DNA of 64,000 nucleotides from Amycolatopsis sp. 2-15 (lineage in GTDB: Bacteria; Actinomycetota; Actinomycetes; Mycobacteriales; Pseudonocardiaceae), in the NCBI RefSeq assembly GCF_030285625.1, contig NZ_CP127294.1, positions 6,976,001 to 7,040,000 on the forward strand, read 5' to 3'. Position numbers and translations under genes: made by a program. Positions 8,703 through 16,249 of the stretch are shown here, piece after piece. A model generated the notes under the pieces. It had not been told where the DNA came from. It was given only the letters and a program-made list of their open reading frames with translations, and did no database searches. Each line of letters begins with the position of its first letter. Position 1 is the first letter of the stretch.

Positions 8703-10036
8703 TCAGCTCACGTCGATGCCCGCGGGGCTGCCGAGCGCGCTGAAGTCGCTCGGCGCGTGGTCGCCGTTCACCGTCTGGGGCAGACCGCCGAACTCACCGA
8801 TCTTGGTGAGCTCGCCGTTCGCGCCGATCGACCAGGCGGCGAGCTTGCCCGAGCCCGGGAGCACGTTGTAGAGGTTCTTGCCGTCCGGGCTCACCCCCAG
8901 GTCGAGCGGCGTGCTGCCCTGGCTGTCGGCCGAGGCGTCCGTGGTGCCGGCCACCTCGTGCAGGAGGGTGAGGCTGCCGTCGGGGTTGACCTTCCAGCTG
9001 GAGATCGTGCCGGAGGTGTAGTTGGAGCCGAAGGCGTATTTGCCGTTGTTCACGACCCAGCACGTGTCGATCTGGTGGTCGGCCACGGCCGTGCTGATCG
9101 GGGTCAGGTGCCCGTCGCGCCCGAGGCGGTAGCTGCCCGCCGCGCCGGTCGGGTGCCCGTCCTCCACGCCGCCGCCGACGAACTCGGCCAGGTCGACGTT
9201 GCCCTTGCGGTCGAAGGAGAACCCGAACGGGCCGCGGTTGGCGAAGTCGGTGCGGACGAAGTTCTTGCCGGGTTTGCCGGCACCGTCCACGGTGAAGGTC
9301 AGCACGCGGCCGGGACCGGTGGGGTTGGCGCCGGGGATCACGTCGTTGGTGGGGCCGTCCTTGATGGACACCAGCAGGTGGTGCCCGTCCGGGCTCAAGG
9401 AGATCTGGGTCGGGTCCTTGAGCGCGTCGGGGGCGAAGCGGCCCTGGTCGGCCTGCAACTGCCGGGTGGAGCCGGGATCGGCGTCAGGCGGCCGTCGAAC
9501 CCGAGCCGGAACCCGGTGATGCTGCCCTGACCGGAGGCGTTGAGCACGTAAACGACGTTTCCGTGCAGCGTGACGCTGTTCGGGAACCGTTGCGACGCGG
9601 ATCCGTCACCGGTCGGGACGACGTCGACCACCTGCAGGCGATCGGGCAGGATCCGCAGCACGGAAAGCGTGTTGCTGCCCGCGTTGGTCACCAGCAGAAA
9701 ACGGTGGTCCGCGGTGAGCCGCACCGAATTGCCGGATCCGAGACCGTCACCCGCGAACCGCTGACCCGGGCCCGAACCCTGACCACCGGTGGCGAACGTG
9801 CCCACCAGCGTCAGCTTTCCGTCGGCCGCCCGGTGGTAGTAGGCGACCTGGTTGCCCGGCTGGCTCGGATCACTGCTGTTGTTGTGGTTGGTCCCCACGA
9901 ACACCGACCCCGGCCGGCTCCAGTCCGGCACCGGCGCCGCCGAAGCGGTACCCCCCGCGAACACCGCGGCGAACGGCACCAGCGCGGCGGCCGCCAAAGC
10001 CGTCCGCACCATTCCGCGCGACGATGACTTGCTCAT
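8703..10036 (-). pseudogene. Secreted beta-propeller (lactonase-like) protein gene with one frameshift
   Basis: The N-terminal part (frame from the ATG at 10036, preceded by GGGAGGAA) has a Sec signal peptide ending TASA-AP and propeller motifs (FLLVTNAGSNTLSVLRI, NVVYVLNASGQGSITGFRL). At about 9471 the reading continues in another frame (QADQGRFAPDAL, ISLSPDGHHLLVSI, YAFGSNYTSGTISSW). Adding one C:G pair in the GCCGGG run there would restore an open frame of about 445 residues reading LTPIPGSTRQLQADQ. Either a recent inactivation or a base-calling error; the rest of the gene is intact. It is a paralogue of the lactonase at 5720-6955. Confidence 0.8.
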
Positions 10037-10341
10037 GAATCGTTCCTCCCTTGCCCACGTCACGGGAATGTTCCGACGTGGCTGAGCACGACCTTAAAGG
10101 CGATTGTAAACGTGAGGAAGGAAACAAAAGGAATGGTAATATATTAACGATCTCCTACGAGTTTCCGGGGTTGTTTTGTGCGGATTACCGATTCTTACCC
10201 ACGAGGGCCGGGCGGTAATCGACGGGTAAGAATTGTTCCTCCTGCCCGGGGCCGAAGCCCGACTGTGGTCCGGGTCACGGAATGCCGGACGATCTTCCGC
10301 GCTACAGAAGGGAGACACCTGTTCCGACCCGAGGGAGAGAC
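10037..10341. other. Intergenic region, divergent promoters
   Basis: About 305 bases between two divergent genes. The stretch 10090-10180 is far richer in A and T than its surroundings (for example GGAATGGTAATATATTAACG), typical of promoter DNA in such a genome. No convincing reading frame: the 74-codon frame on the minus strand has an unusual composition and no ribosome site. Confidence 0.5.
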
Positions 10342-10470
10342 ATGACTGCTTCCACCGCGTCCGAGACGGCCGAGGCCCTGCCCGTGCCCGTGCTCGACGA
10401 CTTCGACTTCGAGCTCACCGACGGCGTCTCGTGCCGCATCGACGACCCGGACTGCGAAGCCTGCCAGTGA
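10342..10470 (+). CDS. Small acidic peptide with Cys-rich C-terminus (RiPP-precursor-like)
   Basis: The ATG at 10342 has a clear ribosome site (GAGGGAGAG) and encodes 42 residues: a Ser/Thr/Ala-rich start, an acidic centre DDFDFELTDGVSC and a tail ending DPDCEACQ with three Cys in the last 17 residues. The D-F-x-F-E-L-T element loosely resembles the FxLD leader motif of a lanthipeptide-precursor family, but the core has only one Ser and no modifying enzyme gene is seen in the window. Could also be a small metal-binding or regulatory peptide. I do not recognise the family with certainty. Confidence 0.6.
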   Translation: MTASTASETAEALPVPVLDDFDFELTDGVSCRIDDPDCEACQ

Positions 10471-10573
10471 CGCACGGCCGGTGATCCGCGGGGCTCGCGG
10501 GTCACCGGCCCGGATCGCGTCGCATCGGTGACAATGGTCGCCGTCGTGTCCACCCCGAGTCGCGGAGTCGCCC

Positions 10574-11383
10574 GTGCCCGAACTGCCCGAGGTCGAGTCG
10601 GCCCGATCGGTCATCGACCGGGCCGCGCTCGGCCGGTTGATCGTCGAGGTCGACGACACCGATTCCTACGTGTGCCGGCCCCACGCGCCCGGGGAGATCC
10701 GCGACGCGCTGCTCGGGCGGCGGCTGGTGGCCGCGCACCGGCGCGGCAAGTCGCTGTGGTGCGACACGGCCGACGACGGGCCCGCGCTCGGCGTGCACCT
10801 CGGGATGTCGGGCAAGATCGTGATCGCCGACGCCGACGGCACCGAGATCGACGGCGGCGACTACTGGGAAGGCCGCCGCGTGCAGGGCGACTACCGCTGG
10901 TCGCGCTTCGCGCTCACCTTCGACGACGGCGGCCTGATGATGCTCGTCGACCCGCGCCGCCTCGGCCGCATCACGCTCGACCCGCACATCGAACTGCTCG
11001 GCCCCGACGCCGCCGCGGTCACGCCCGCCGAGTTCCGCACCGCCGTCACCAAGGGCACCGCGCCCATCAAGGCGCGCCTGCTCGACCAGCACGCGCTGGC
11101 CGGCATCGGCAACCTCCTCGCCGACGAGATCCTCTGGCGCGCCCGCGTGCACCCGGCCCACCGCGTCGACGAGCTCGACCGCCCGGCCGTCGACCGCCTC
11201 CTGCGCGCCACCCGCGGCTCCGTCACCGCTGCCCTCGACCACGGCGGCGTCCACACCCTCACGGTGATCCCCTACCGCAAACCCGGCGCGTTGTGCCCGC
11301 GCGACCACGCGCCCATGGCCCGCGGCAAAGTCGGCGGGCGCACGAGCTGGTGGTGCAGCGCGGAGCAGCAGCTCCCAGGCTGA
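10574..11383 (+). CDS. Formamidopyrimidine-DNA glycosylase / endonuclease VIII family protein
   Basis: Base-excision repair glycosylase/AP lyase of the Fpg/Nei family, 269 residues from a GTG start. The catalytic N-terminus is intact (MPELPEVE, catalytic Pro2 and Glu3), as are the central LGMSGKI and the H2TH region LLDQHALAGIGNLLADEILW. The C-terminal zinc finger is atypical: CPRDHAPMARGKVGGRTSWW then CSAEQ, so the last Cys pair is reduced to one Cys. Actinobacteria have several Fpg/Nei paralogues; which lesion this one removes cannot be told. Monocistronic. Confidence 0.88.
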   Translation: MPELPEVESARSVIDRAALGRLIVEVDDTDSYVCRPHAPGEIRDALLGRRLVAAHRRGKSLWCDTADDGPALGVHLGMSGKIVIADADGTEIDGGDYWEGRRVQGDYRWSRFALTFDDGGLMMLVDPRRLGRITLDPHIELLGPDAAAVTPAEFRTAVTKGTAPIKARLLDQHALAGIGNLLADEILWRARVHPAHRVDELDRPAVDRLLRATRGSVTAALDHGGVHTLTVIPYRKPGALCPRDHAPMARGKVGGRTSWWCSAEQQLPG

Positions 11384-11551
11384 CGCCGCTTCCTCGCTGG
11401 CACCGGCGAGGCGTGCTGCGGGCGCAGCCGCTCGCGAGTGGCGAGATCGTGGGCCAGGCCGCCGGGGCGCATAGCCCGCCCCGCCGGGCCCTGTCCTCTC
11501 CCTCGCTGACACCGCGGTCCCGGCCCGGCGGGAAATCGGCAGAATGGACCC

Positions 11552-12385
11552 GTGGGTGTCCTTCTGGGGTTGTTGTCCGCGCTCAGCTACGGCGCTTCCG
11601 ACTTCGTCGCGGGCGTGGGCGGGCGGCGCAGCGATCCGAACACCGTCACGGTCCTGGCGCAGCCCTGGAGCCTGCTCGCGGCCCTGCTCGCCGTGCTGGT
11701 GATGGGCCCGCGCGCGCCGCACGCCGCGGAGCTCGCGTGGGGCGCGGTGAGCGGACTGGGCACGGCGGTGGGCACGTTCGCGCTCTACCGGGGCCTCTCC
11801 ACGGCGCGCATGAGCGTGGTCGCGCCCGTCTCTGCGGTGCTCGCGGCGGCGCTGCCCGCGCTCGTCGGGTTCGCGACGGGCGACCGGCTGGCGTGGCCGT
11901 CGTGGGTGGGGATCGCGCTGGTGCTGCCGGCCATCGCGCTCGTCTCACAGCACCAGGGCGACGACGCCGAACGCAAGCGGTCCGGCCTGGTCGAGGGCGT
12001 GACCGCCGGCGCCGGGTTCGGGGTCCTGTTCATCGGTCTCGACCGCGCGGGCACGGGCGCGGGCAGCTGGCCGCTGGTCGCCGGCCAGTCCGTCGGCGTG
12101 CTCCTGCTGCTGATCGCCGCGATCTGGCTGAAGCCCACGTCGTGGTCGCGCGCGTGGTGGCCGGCCACCGCCGCCGGAATCCTCGGCGGCGCGGCCAACC
12201 TGCTGTTCGTCGCCGCCACCGGGGCGGGCCAGCTCGCCGTGGTCGCAGTCATCACGTCGCTCTATCCCGCCATCACGATCGTCCTCGCGCGCGCCCTGCT
12301 GCACGAACGCTGGAGCCGCCCCCAGATCACCGGCCTCGTCATCGCGGCGGCCGGGGTCATGGCCATCACGCTCGGCCAGCCGTGA
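11552..12385 (+). CDS. EamA/DMT-family membrane transporter
   Basis: A 277-residue protein made almost entirely of ten hydrophobic segments in two five-helix halves, the drug/metabolite transporter layout. The N-terminus MGVLLGLLSALSYGASDF and the second-half end YPAITIVLARALLHERWS are typical EamA signatures. GTG start at 11552. Substrate cannot be inferred: family members export amino acids, sugars or metabolites. It stands alone between the glycosylase and the methyltransferase. Confidence 0.87.
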   Translation: MGVLLGLLSALSYGASDFVAGVGGRRSDPNTVTVLAQPWSLLAALLAVLVMGPRAPHAAELAWGAVSGLGTAVGTFALYRGLSTARMSVVAPVSAVLAAALPALVGFATGDRLAWPSWVGIALVLPAIALVSQHQGDDAERKRSGLVEGVTAGAGFGVLFIGLDRAGTGAGSWPLVAGQSVGVLLLLIAAIWLKPTSWSRAWWPATAAGILGGAANLLFVAATGAGQLAVVAVITSLYPAITIVLARALLHERWSRPQITGLVIAAAGVMAITLGQP

Positions 12386-12520
12386 TCCCGGGGTACTTCA
12401 CCGACGTGTAGTGCGCGGTGCCGCCGAGGCCGTGAACCTCGCCGCCCCGATTTACGCGGCGACCTGCGAACCCCTACCCTCGGTGCCGGACTCGCCACGC
12501 AAACCCGAGGAGGAACCCGG

Positions 12521-13381
12521 ATGTCGGAGCACGCGGAGACGTCGGCACTCGACAGCCCGCCGGGCGTCGACCCGAACCGCGCCAGCGTCGCACGCGTCTA
12601 CGACTACCTGCTGGGCGGCAACACGCACTACGAGGTGGACCGCAAGGTCGCCCGCGAGCTCGCGGAGAAGATGCCGGAGGTGCGCGACCTCGCCGTCGAA
12701 AACCGGGCGTTCCTCATCCGCGCCTGCACTTTCCTCGCCCGCAACGCCGGGATCGACCAGTACCTCGACTGCGGCTCGGGCCTGCCGACGGCCGAGAACG
12801 TGCACCAGGTCGTGCAGCGCGTCAACCCCGACGCGAAGGTGGTGTACACCGACTTCGACCCGGTCGTCACCGCGCACGGGCGGGCGCTGCTGGAGGAGAA
12901 CGAGCGAACCCGTTACGTCGAGGGCGACATCTACCGGCCCGCCAGCATCCTCGAAGACGAGGTGGTGCGCGGGCACCTGGACTGGACCAGGCCGATCGCG
13001 CTGCTGTTCGTCGCGACGCTGCACCACTGGAAGGGCGACCGCGCCCGCCCGGCCGAGGTCACGCAGGAGTTCATCGACCGCCTGCCGCCGGGTTCGTTCG
13101 TGGTGATCTCCCACATCCTCGACCCGCACGACGGCTCCGACGACGCCCAGGCCATGGAGCAGCTCATCGAGACCGTCCGCAGCGGCGCGCTCGGCGGGGC
13201 CACCATGCGCACGCGCGCGGAGATCCGGGAGCTGTTCCACGGTCTCGAGCTCGTGCCACCGGGCCCGGGCGCCGAGCCGGAGATCGTGCCGCTGGCGGCC
13301 TGGTGGCCGGCCGGTCCCCTGCTGTCGGGGATGAACGTGGCCCAGCGCCTCATCGTCGGCGGCATCGCGCGCAAGCCGTGA
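12521..13381 (+). CDS. SAM-dependent methyltransferase, DUF574 type
   Basis: The 286-residue protein belongs to the S-adenosyl methyltransferase family Methyltransf_19 (DUF574), expanded in actinomycetes. Signatures: N-terminal NRASVARVYDYLLGGNTHYE, SAM-binding motif YLDCGSGLPTAENVH, acidic motif VVYTDFDPVV, and the late segment FLVATLHHW-like region LLFVATLHHWKGD. ATG at 12521 follows GAGGAGGAACCCGG. Its stop overlaps the GTG of the next gene by four bases, so the two are coupled. Substrate unknown. Confidence 0.9.
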   Translation: MSEHAETSALDSPPGVDPNRASVARVYDYLLGGNTHYEVDRKVARELAEKMPEVRDLAVENRAFLIRACTFLARNAGIDQYLDCGSGLPTAENVHQVVQRVNPDAKVVYTDFDPVVTAHGRALLEENERTRYVEGDIYRPASILEDEVVRGHLDWTRPIALLFVATLHHWKGDRARPAEVTQEFIDRLPPGSFVVISHILDPHDGSDDAQAMEQLIETVRSGALGGATMRTRAEIRELFHGLELVPPGPGAEPEIVPLAAWWPAGPLLSGMNVAQRLIVGGIARKP

Positions 13382-14214
13382 TCCTCGCGACCGGCGCGAG
13401 CGGCAACGTCGGCTCGGCGCTGATCGCCCGGCTCGGTGCGGACGCCGTGGCCGCCTACCGCGACCCGGCCAAGACCGCTCGGGCACTCGAATCCGGACAA
13501 CCGGCGGTGACGCTCGATCTCGCGAAGCCCGAGACGCTGCCGCCCGCGTTGGTCGGCATCGACACCGTTTTCCTGCTCGGCGCGATGAGCCCGACCCAGA
13601 CCGGCCACGAGCTCGCGATGCTCGACGCCGCACGAACCGTCGGCGCACGCGTGGTCAAGCTGTCCGTGTGGCGGGCCGACGAAGAGCTCTCGCCCGTCGC
13701 CCCCCTGCACTGGCCCGTCGAAGAAGCGTTGCGCGCGTCCGGGCTTGCGTGGACGATCCTGCGGCCGAACTTCTACCAGCAGAACTTCCTGGCCCAGCGC
13801 TCGATCCGCGCGGCGGGCGAGTTCAGCTTCCCCGCGATCACCGCGCCGATCAGCTTCGTCGACGCGGCCGACCTCGCCCGGGTGGCCGCCGTCGTGCTCA
13901 CCACCGCCGGGCACGACGGCCGCGTCTACGACCTCACCGGACCGGCCGCCCTGACCTACGCCGAGGCGGCGGACGTCTTCTCCGTCGTCCTCGGCCGGCC
14001 CGTGCGCTACCGCGGGCTGCCCGCCGAGCAGGCCCGCGCGGCGATGCTCGGCCGGGGCATTCCGCACTTCCACGCCAACGCCCTCGTCGACGTCGCCCGC
14101 GCCTACCGCGACGGGGGTGCCGACACGGTGACCACCACCGTCGCCGACCTCACAGGCCGGCCGGCGACGGAGCTCGCCGAGTTCGTCCGCCGCCACCGCG
14201 CCGTGTTCGGCTGA
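13378..14214 (+). CDS. NAD(P)-binding NmrA-like protein
   Basis: Atypical short-chain dehydrogenase/NmrA family, 278 residues, with the glycine-rich nucleotide site ATGASGNVGSALIARL at the N-terminus and the segment WTILRPNFYQQNFL typical of NmrA/azoreductase-like members (for example QorB-like). The GTG at 13378 overlaps the methyltransferase stop (GTGA), and the fold begins at its second residue, which fixes the start. Likely a redox sensor or quinone/NAD(P)H-dependent reductase; the role is open. Confidence 0.85.
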   Translation: MILATGASGNVGSALIARLGADAVAAYRDPAKTARALESGQPAVTLDLAKPETLPPALVGIDTVFLLGAMSPTQTGHELAMLDAARTVGARVVKLSVWRADEELSPVAPLHWPVEEALRASGLAWTILRPNFYQQNFLAQRSIRAAGEFSFPAITAPISFVDAADLARVAAVVLTTAGHDGRVYDLTGPAALTYAEAADVFSVVLGRPVRYRGLPAEQARAAMLGRGIPHFHANALVDVARAYRDGGADTVTTTVADLTGRPATELAEFVRRHRAVFG

Positions 14215-14217
14215 GCG

Positions 14218-14460
14218 TCAGGACGGCTGGCGGGTCGGGACGGAACGCCGCTGCGGCCGATCCCGAACCGACCACTGTGGACGGTCAGGGGCGAGCAACG
14301 TGCGGATGCTGATCTGCTCGGGCATGCCGGGGAACTCGCATGCCGCCCAGCTGCCGTGCTCGATCCCGCCGCGCGCCGGGCTGATCAGCTCGCCGTGGAG
14401 CTCGCGGGTCTGGTCGTCCCGCCAGAGCTTCACGTCGTTGCCTTCGCGCGCCTGGGTCAT
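14218..14460 (-). CDS. Hypothetical protein
   Basis: An 80-residue frame on the minus strand from an ATG at 14460 (a TTG at 14493 is an alternative start) converging on the NmrA-like gene, three bases apart. Composition is protein-like (KLWRDDQTRELHGELISP, EFPGMPEQISIR) with high third-position GC, but no family is recognised and no strong ribosome site is visible. Could be a small cytoplasmic protein. Confidence 0.4.
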   Translation of the reverse strand: MTQAREGNDVKLWRDDQTRELHGELISPARGGIEHGSWAACEFPGMPEQISIRTLLAPDRPQWSVRDRPQRRSVPTRQPS

Positions 14461-14591
14461 GCCCACGAGTGAGAACGTGTCCGGGGTGTGCAACGGTTTC
14501 GAGCCGGGTCACAACGTTGCCACCCGGCCCAGCGGAACCCGGCCGCACTGGCGGACGTCGAAAACACCGGGACCTGAGGAAAGGGGCAGCG

Positions 14592-15272
14592 GTGCGAAGA
14601 AGATCCTGGTTTGCGGCAACCGTCACACTCGCGGCGGCGATCACGTTGACGGCCTGCACGCAGACCACCACCGGCCGGGCACAGCCCAGCGCCGCGGGTG
14701 ACGTCGGGCAACTCGGCGGCTCACCGGGCAGCCCCGCGCCGGGCACCGGCTCCCCGGTCCCCTCCACACAGCCGTCCTACCCCTCCACCGACGGCGTCAC
14801 CGCGACCATCGCCACCATGACCGTCACCCTGCCCGCGGGCACGCAGTACGCCGTCGAGTCGCGCGACCCTGGCTACGAGGGCTGCCTGCAATCGGCCACG
14901 TTCGCCTGCGCCGGCAAGATCCTGGACCTGCGCCAGGCCGCCGACGACGGCATGATCAACCTCCCCAGCTCGACGCGCGCCTTCGGCTGGTACCCCGGCA
15001 CGGACGTCCCCACGTGCATCGGCCCCTCCGCCGACCCCGGCGTCGCCTCCGAAGCCACCGGCGGCGCGGTCCTGGAACACGGCTTCGCCCCGGTCGGCCC
15101 GAAGAAGGCCGAATACGCGCGATTCCAGGAAACCTGCGAGGACCCGGCGCAGAACAACCAGGTCCGCATGTGGTGGCTGCCCACCAGCAAACTCCTCATC
15201 GTCGAACACGCCAGCACACCCGCCCAGGACGCGGCTTTCGACGGGATGGTGGCCTCGGCCAAGTTCAGCTGA
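14592..15272 (+). CDS. Secreted lipoprotein of unknown function
   Basis: The GTG at 14592, with AGGAAAGGGG eight bases upstream, gives a type II signal peptide: VRRRSWFAATVTLAAAI followed by the lipobox LTAC. A 60-residue Gly/Pro/Ser-rich linker separates the lipid anchor from a C-terminal domain of about 150 residues with four Cys (YEGCLQSATFACAGK, DVPTCIG, QETCEDPAQ) that could form two disulfides. No family recognised. It converges with the LysR gene, overlapping it by eight bases. Confidence 0.75.
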   Translation: MRRRSWFAATVTLAAAITLTACTQTTTGRAQPSAAGDVGQLGGSPGSPAPGTGSPVPSTQPSYPSTDGVTATIATMTVTLPAGTQYAVESRDPGYEGCLQSATFACAGKILDLRQAADDGMINLPSSTRAFGWYPGTDVPTCIGPSADPGVASEATGGAVLEHGFAPVGPKKAEYARFQETCEDPAQNNQVRMWWLPTSKLLIVEHASTPAQDAAFDGMVASAKFS

Positions 15273-16179
15273 CGTCAGGCGCCTCCGCCGCGGCCCGGCC
15301 GGCGAGACGAACGCCCGCCAACGTCGTGTCCAGGAACGCCTGCGTAGCCGCCGTAATCGGCCCCGACCGGTGCACCAGCCACTGCGGCAGCCGTTCAGCC
15401 GGGGAGAAGCGCACCACTTCCGCGCCGGCGCGGCGGGCCAAGTCGGTCCAGCCGTCGGGCATCAGGCCGGCGCCGATGCCGCGCAGGACCATCGGGAGGA
15501 CGACGCTGCGGTCGCCCACTTCGGCGGCGATGGAGACGTCCGGGACGGTCGCGGCGATGCGGTCGAACAGCGCGCGCACGGCCGTGGCCGGTTTGGTGAC
15601 GACGAACCGCATGCCCCGCAGGTCGGACCACTCGACCGGGTCCGCGATGCCCGAGCCCGGCGGCGCGACCAGCAGAAACTCCTCGTCGCGCAGGTGGTGG
15701 GCCACCAGCCCCGGGCCGGCCGGACGCTCCGCGCTGCCGCAGACGCCGGCCTCGCAGCGGCCCTGCAGGACCATCGCCACGACCTCCGCCGCCGACAGGG
15801 CCGACGAGGTGCTCACCAGCACGCCCGGGTGACGTTCGCGCAGGTCGGCGATGATGCTGATCACCGGTTCCAGCGCGGAGGACGACGTGGCCGCCACGTC
15901 GACGCGCCCGGCGAGACCGTCGCCGACGGCGCGGGCCGCGGCGCGCAGCGCGTCAAGGTCGCGCAGAACCAGCCGCGCGCGGTCGGCCATGAACTCGCCG
16001 GCGCTGGAGAGCACGGCGGTGCGCCCGACGCGGTGGAACAACGCCACGCCGAGCTCGTGCTCCAGCTTGGCGATCGCACGCGACAGCGACGGCTGGGCCA
16101 CCCGCAGCGCCCGCGCCGCGTGGGTGAAGCCGCCGTGCTCGACGATCGCGACGAAGTACTCGAGCTGCCGACGTTCCAT
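15265..16179 (-). CDS. LysR-family transcriptional regulator
   Basis: A 304-residue LysR-type regulator: N-terminal winged helix-turn-helix (MERRQLEYFVAIVEHGGFTH, RVAQPSLSRAIAKLEHELG), then a substrate-binding-like effector domain. It is divergent from the gamma-glutamyltransferase-family gene with 70 bases between starts, the classic arrangement in which the LysR protein controls its neighbour and itself. The effector is unknown; a peptide or amino acid would suit the context (inference). Confidence 0.92.
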   Translation of the reverse strand: MERRQLEYFVAIVEHGGFTHAARALRVAQPSLSRAIAKLEHELGVALFHRVGRTAVLSSAGEFMADRARLVLRDLDALRAAARAVGDGLAGRVDVAATSSSALEPVISIIADLRERHPGVLVSTSSALSAAEVVAMVLQGRCEAGVCGSAERPAGPGLVAHHLRDEEFLLVAPPGSGIADPVEWSDLRGMRFVVTKPATAVRALFDRIAATVPDVSIAAEVGDRSVVLPMVLRGIGAGLMPDGWTDLARRAGAEVVRFSPAERLPQWLVHRSGPITAATQAFLDTTLAGVRLAGRAAAEAPDVS

Positions 16180-16249
16180 AGCACCAGGCTATCGGAACGG
16201 TGTCATACATGTCTTTGACGTACGCCGACGGACGCGCGACGATGCAGGG

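Noticed and set aside
10094..10318. 74-codon minus-strand frame in the promoter region before the small peptide
   Set aside because: Lies in AT-rich promoter DNA, lacks a ribosome site and has non-coding codon use.
14300..14701. 133-codon plus-strand frame overlapping the start of the lipoprotein
   Set aside because: Overlaps the lipoprotein signal peptide in another frame and the minus-strand frame at 14218-14460 reads better.
16180..16249. LysR binding box (T-N11-A) between the LysR and GGT-family starts
   Set aside because: Several weak T-N11-A matches exist by chance; none has a clear inverted repeat.
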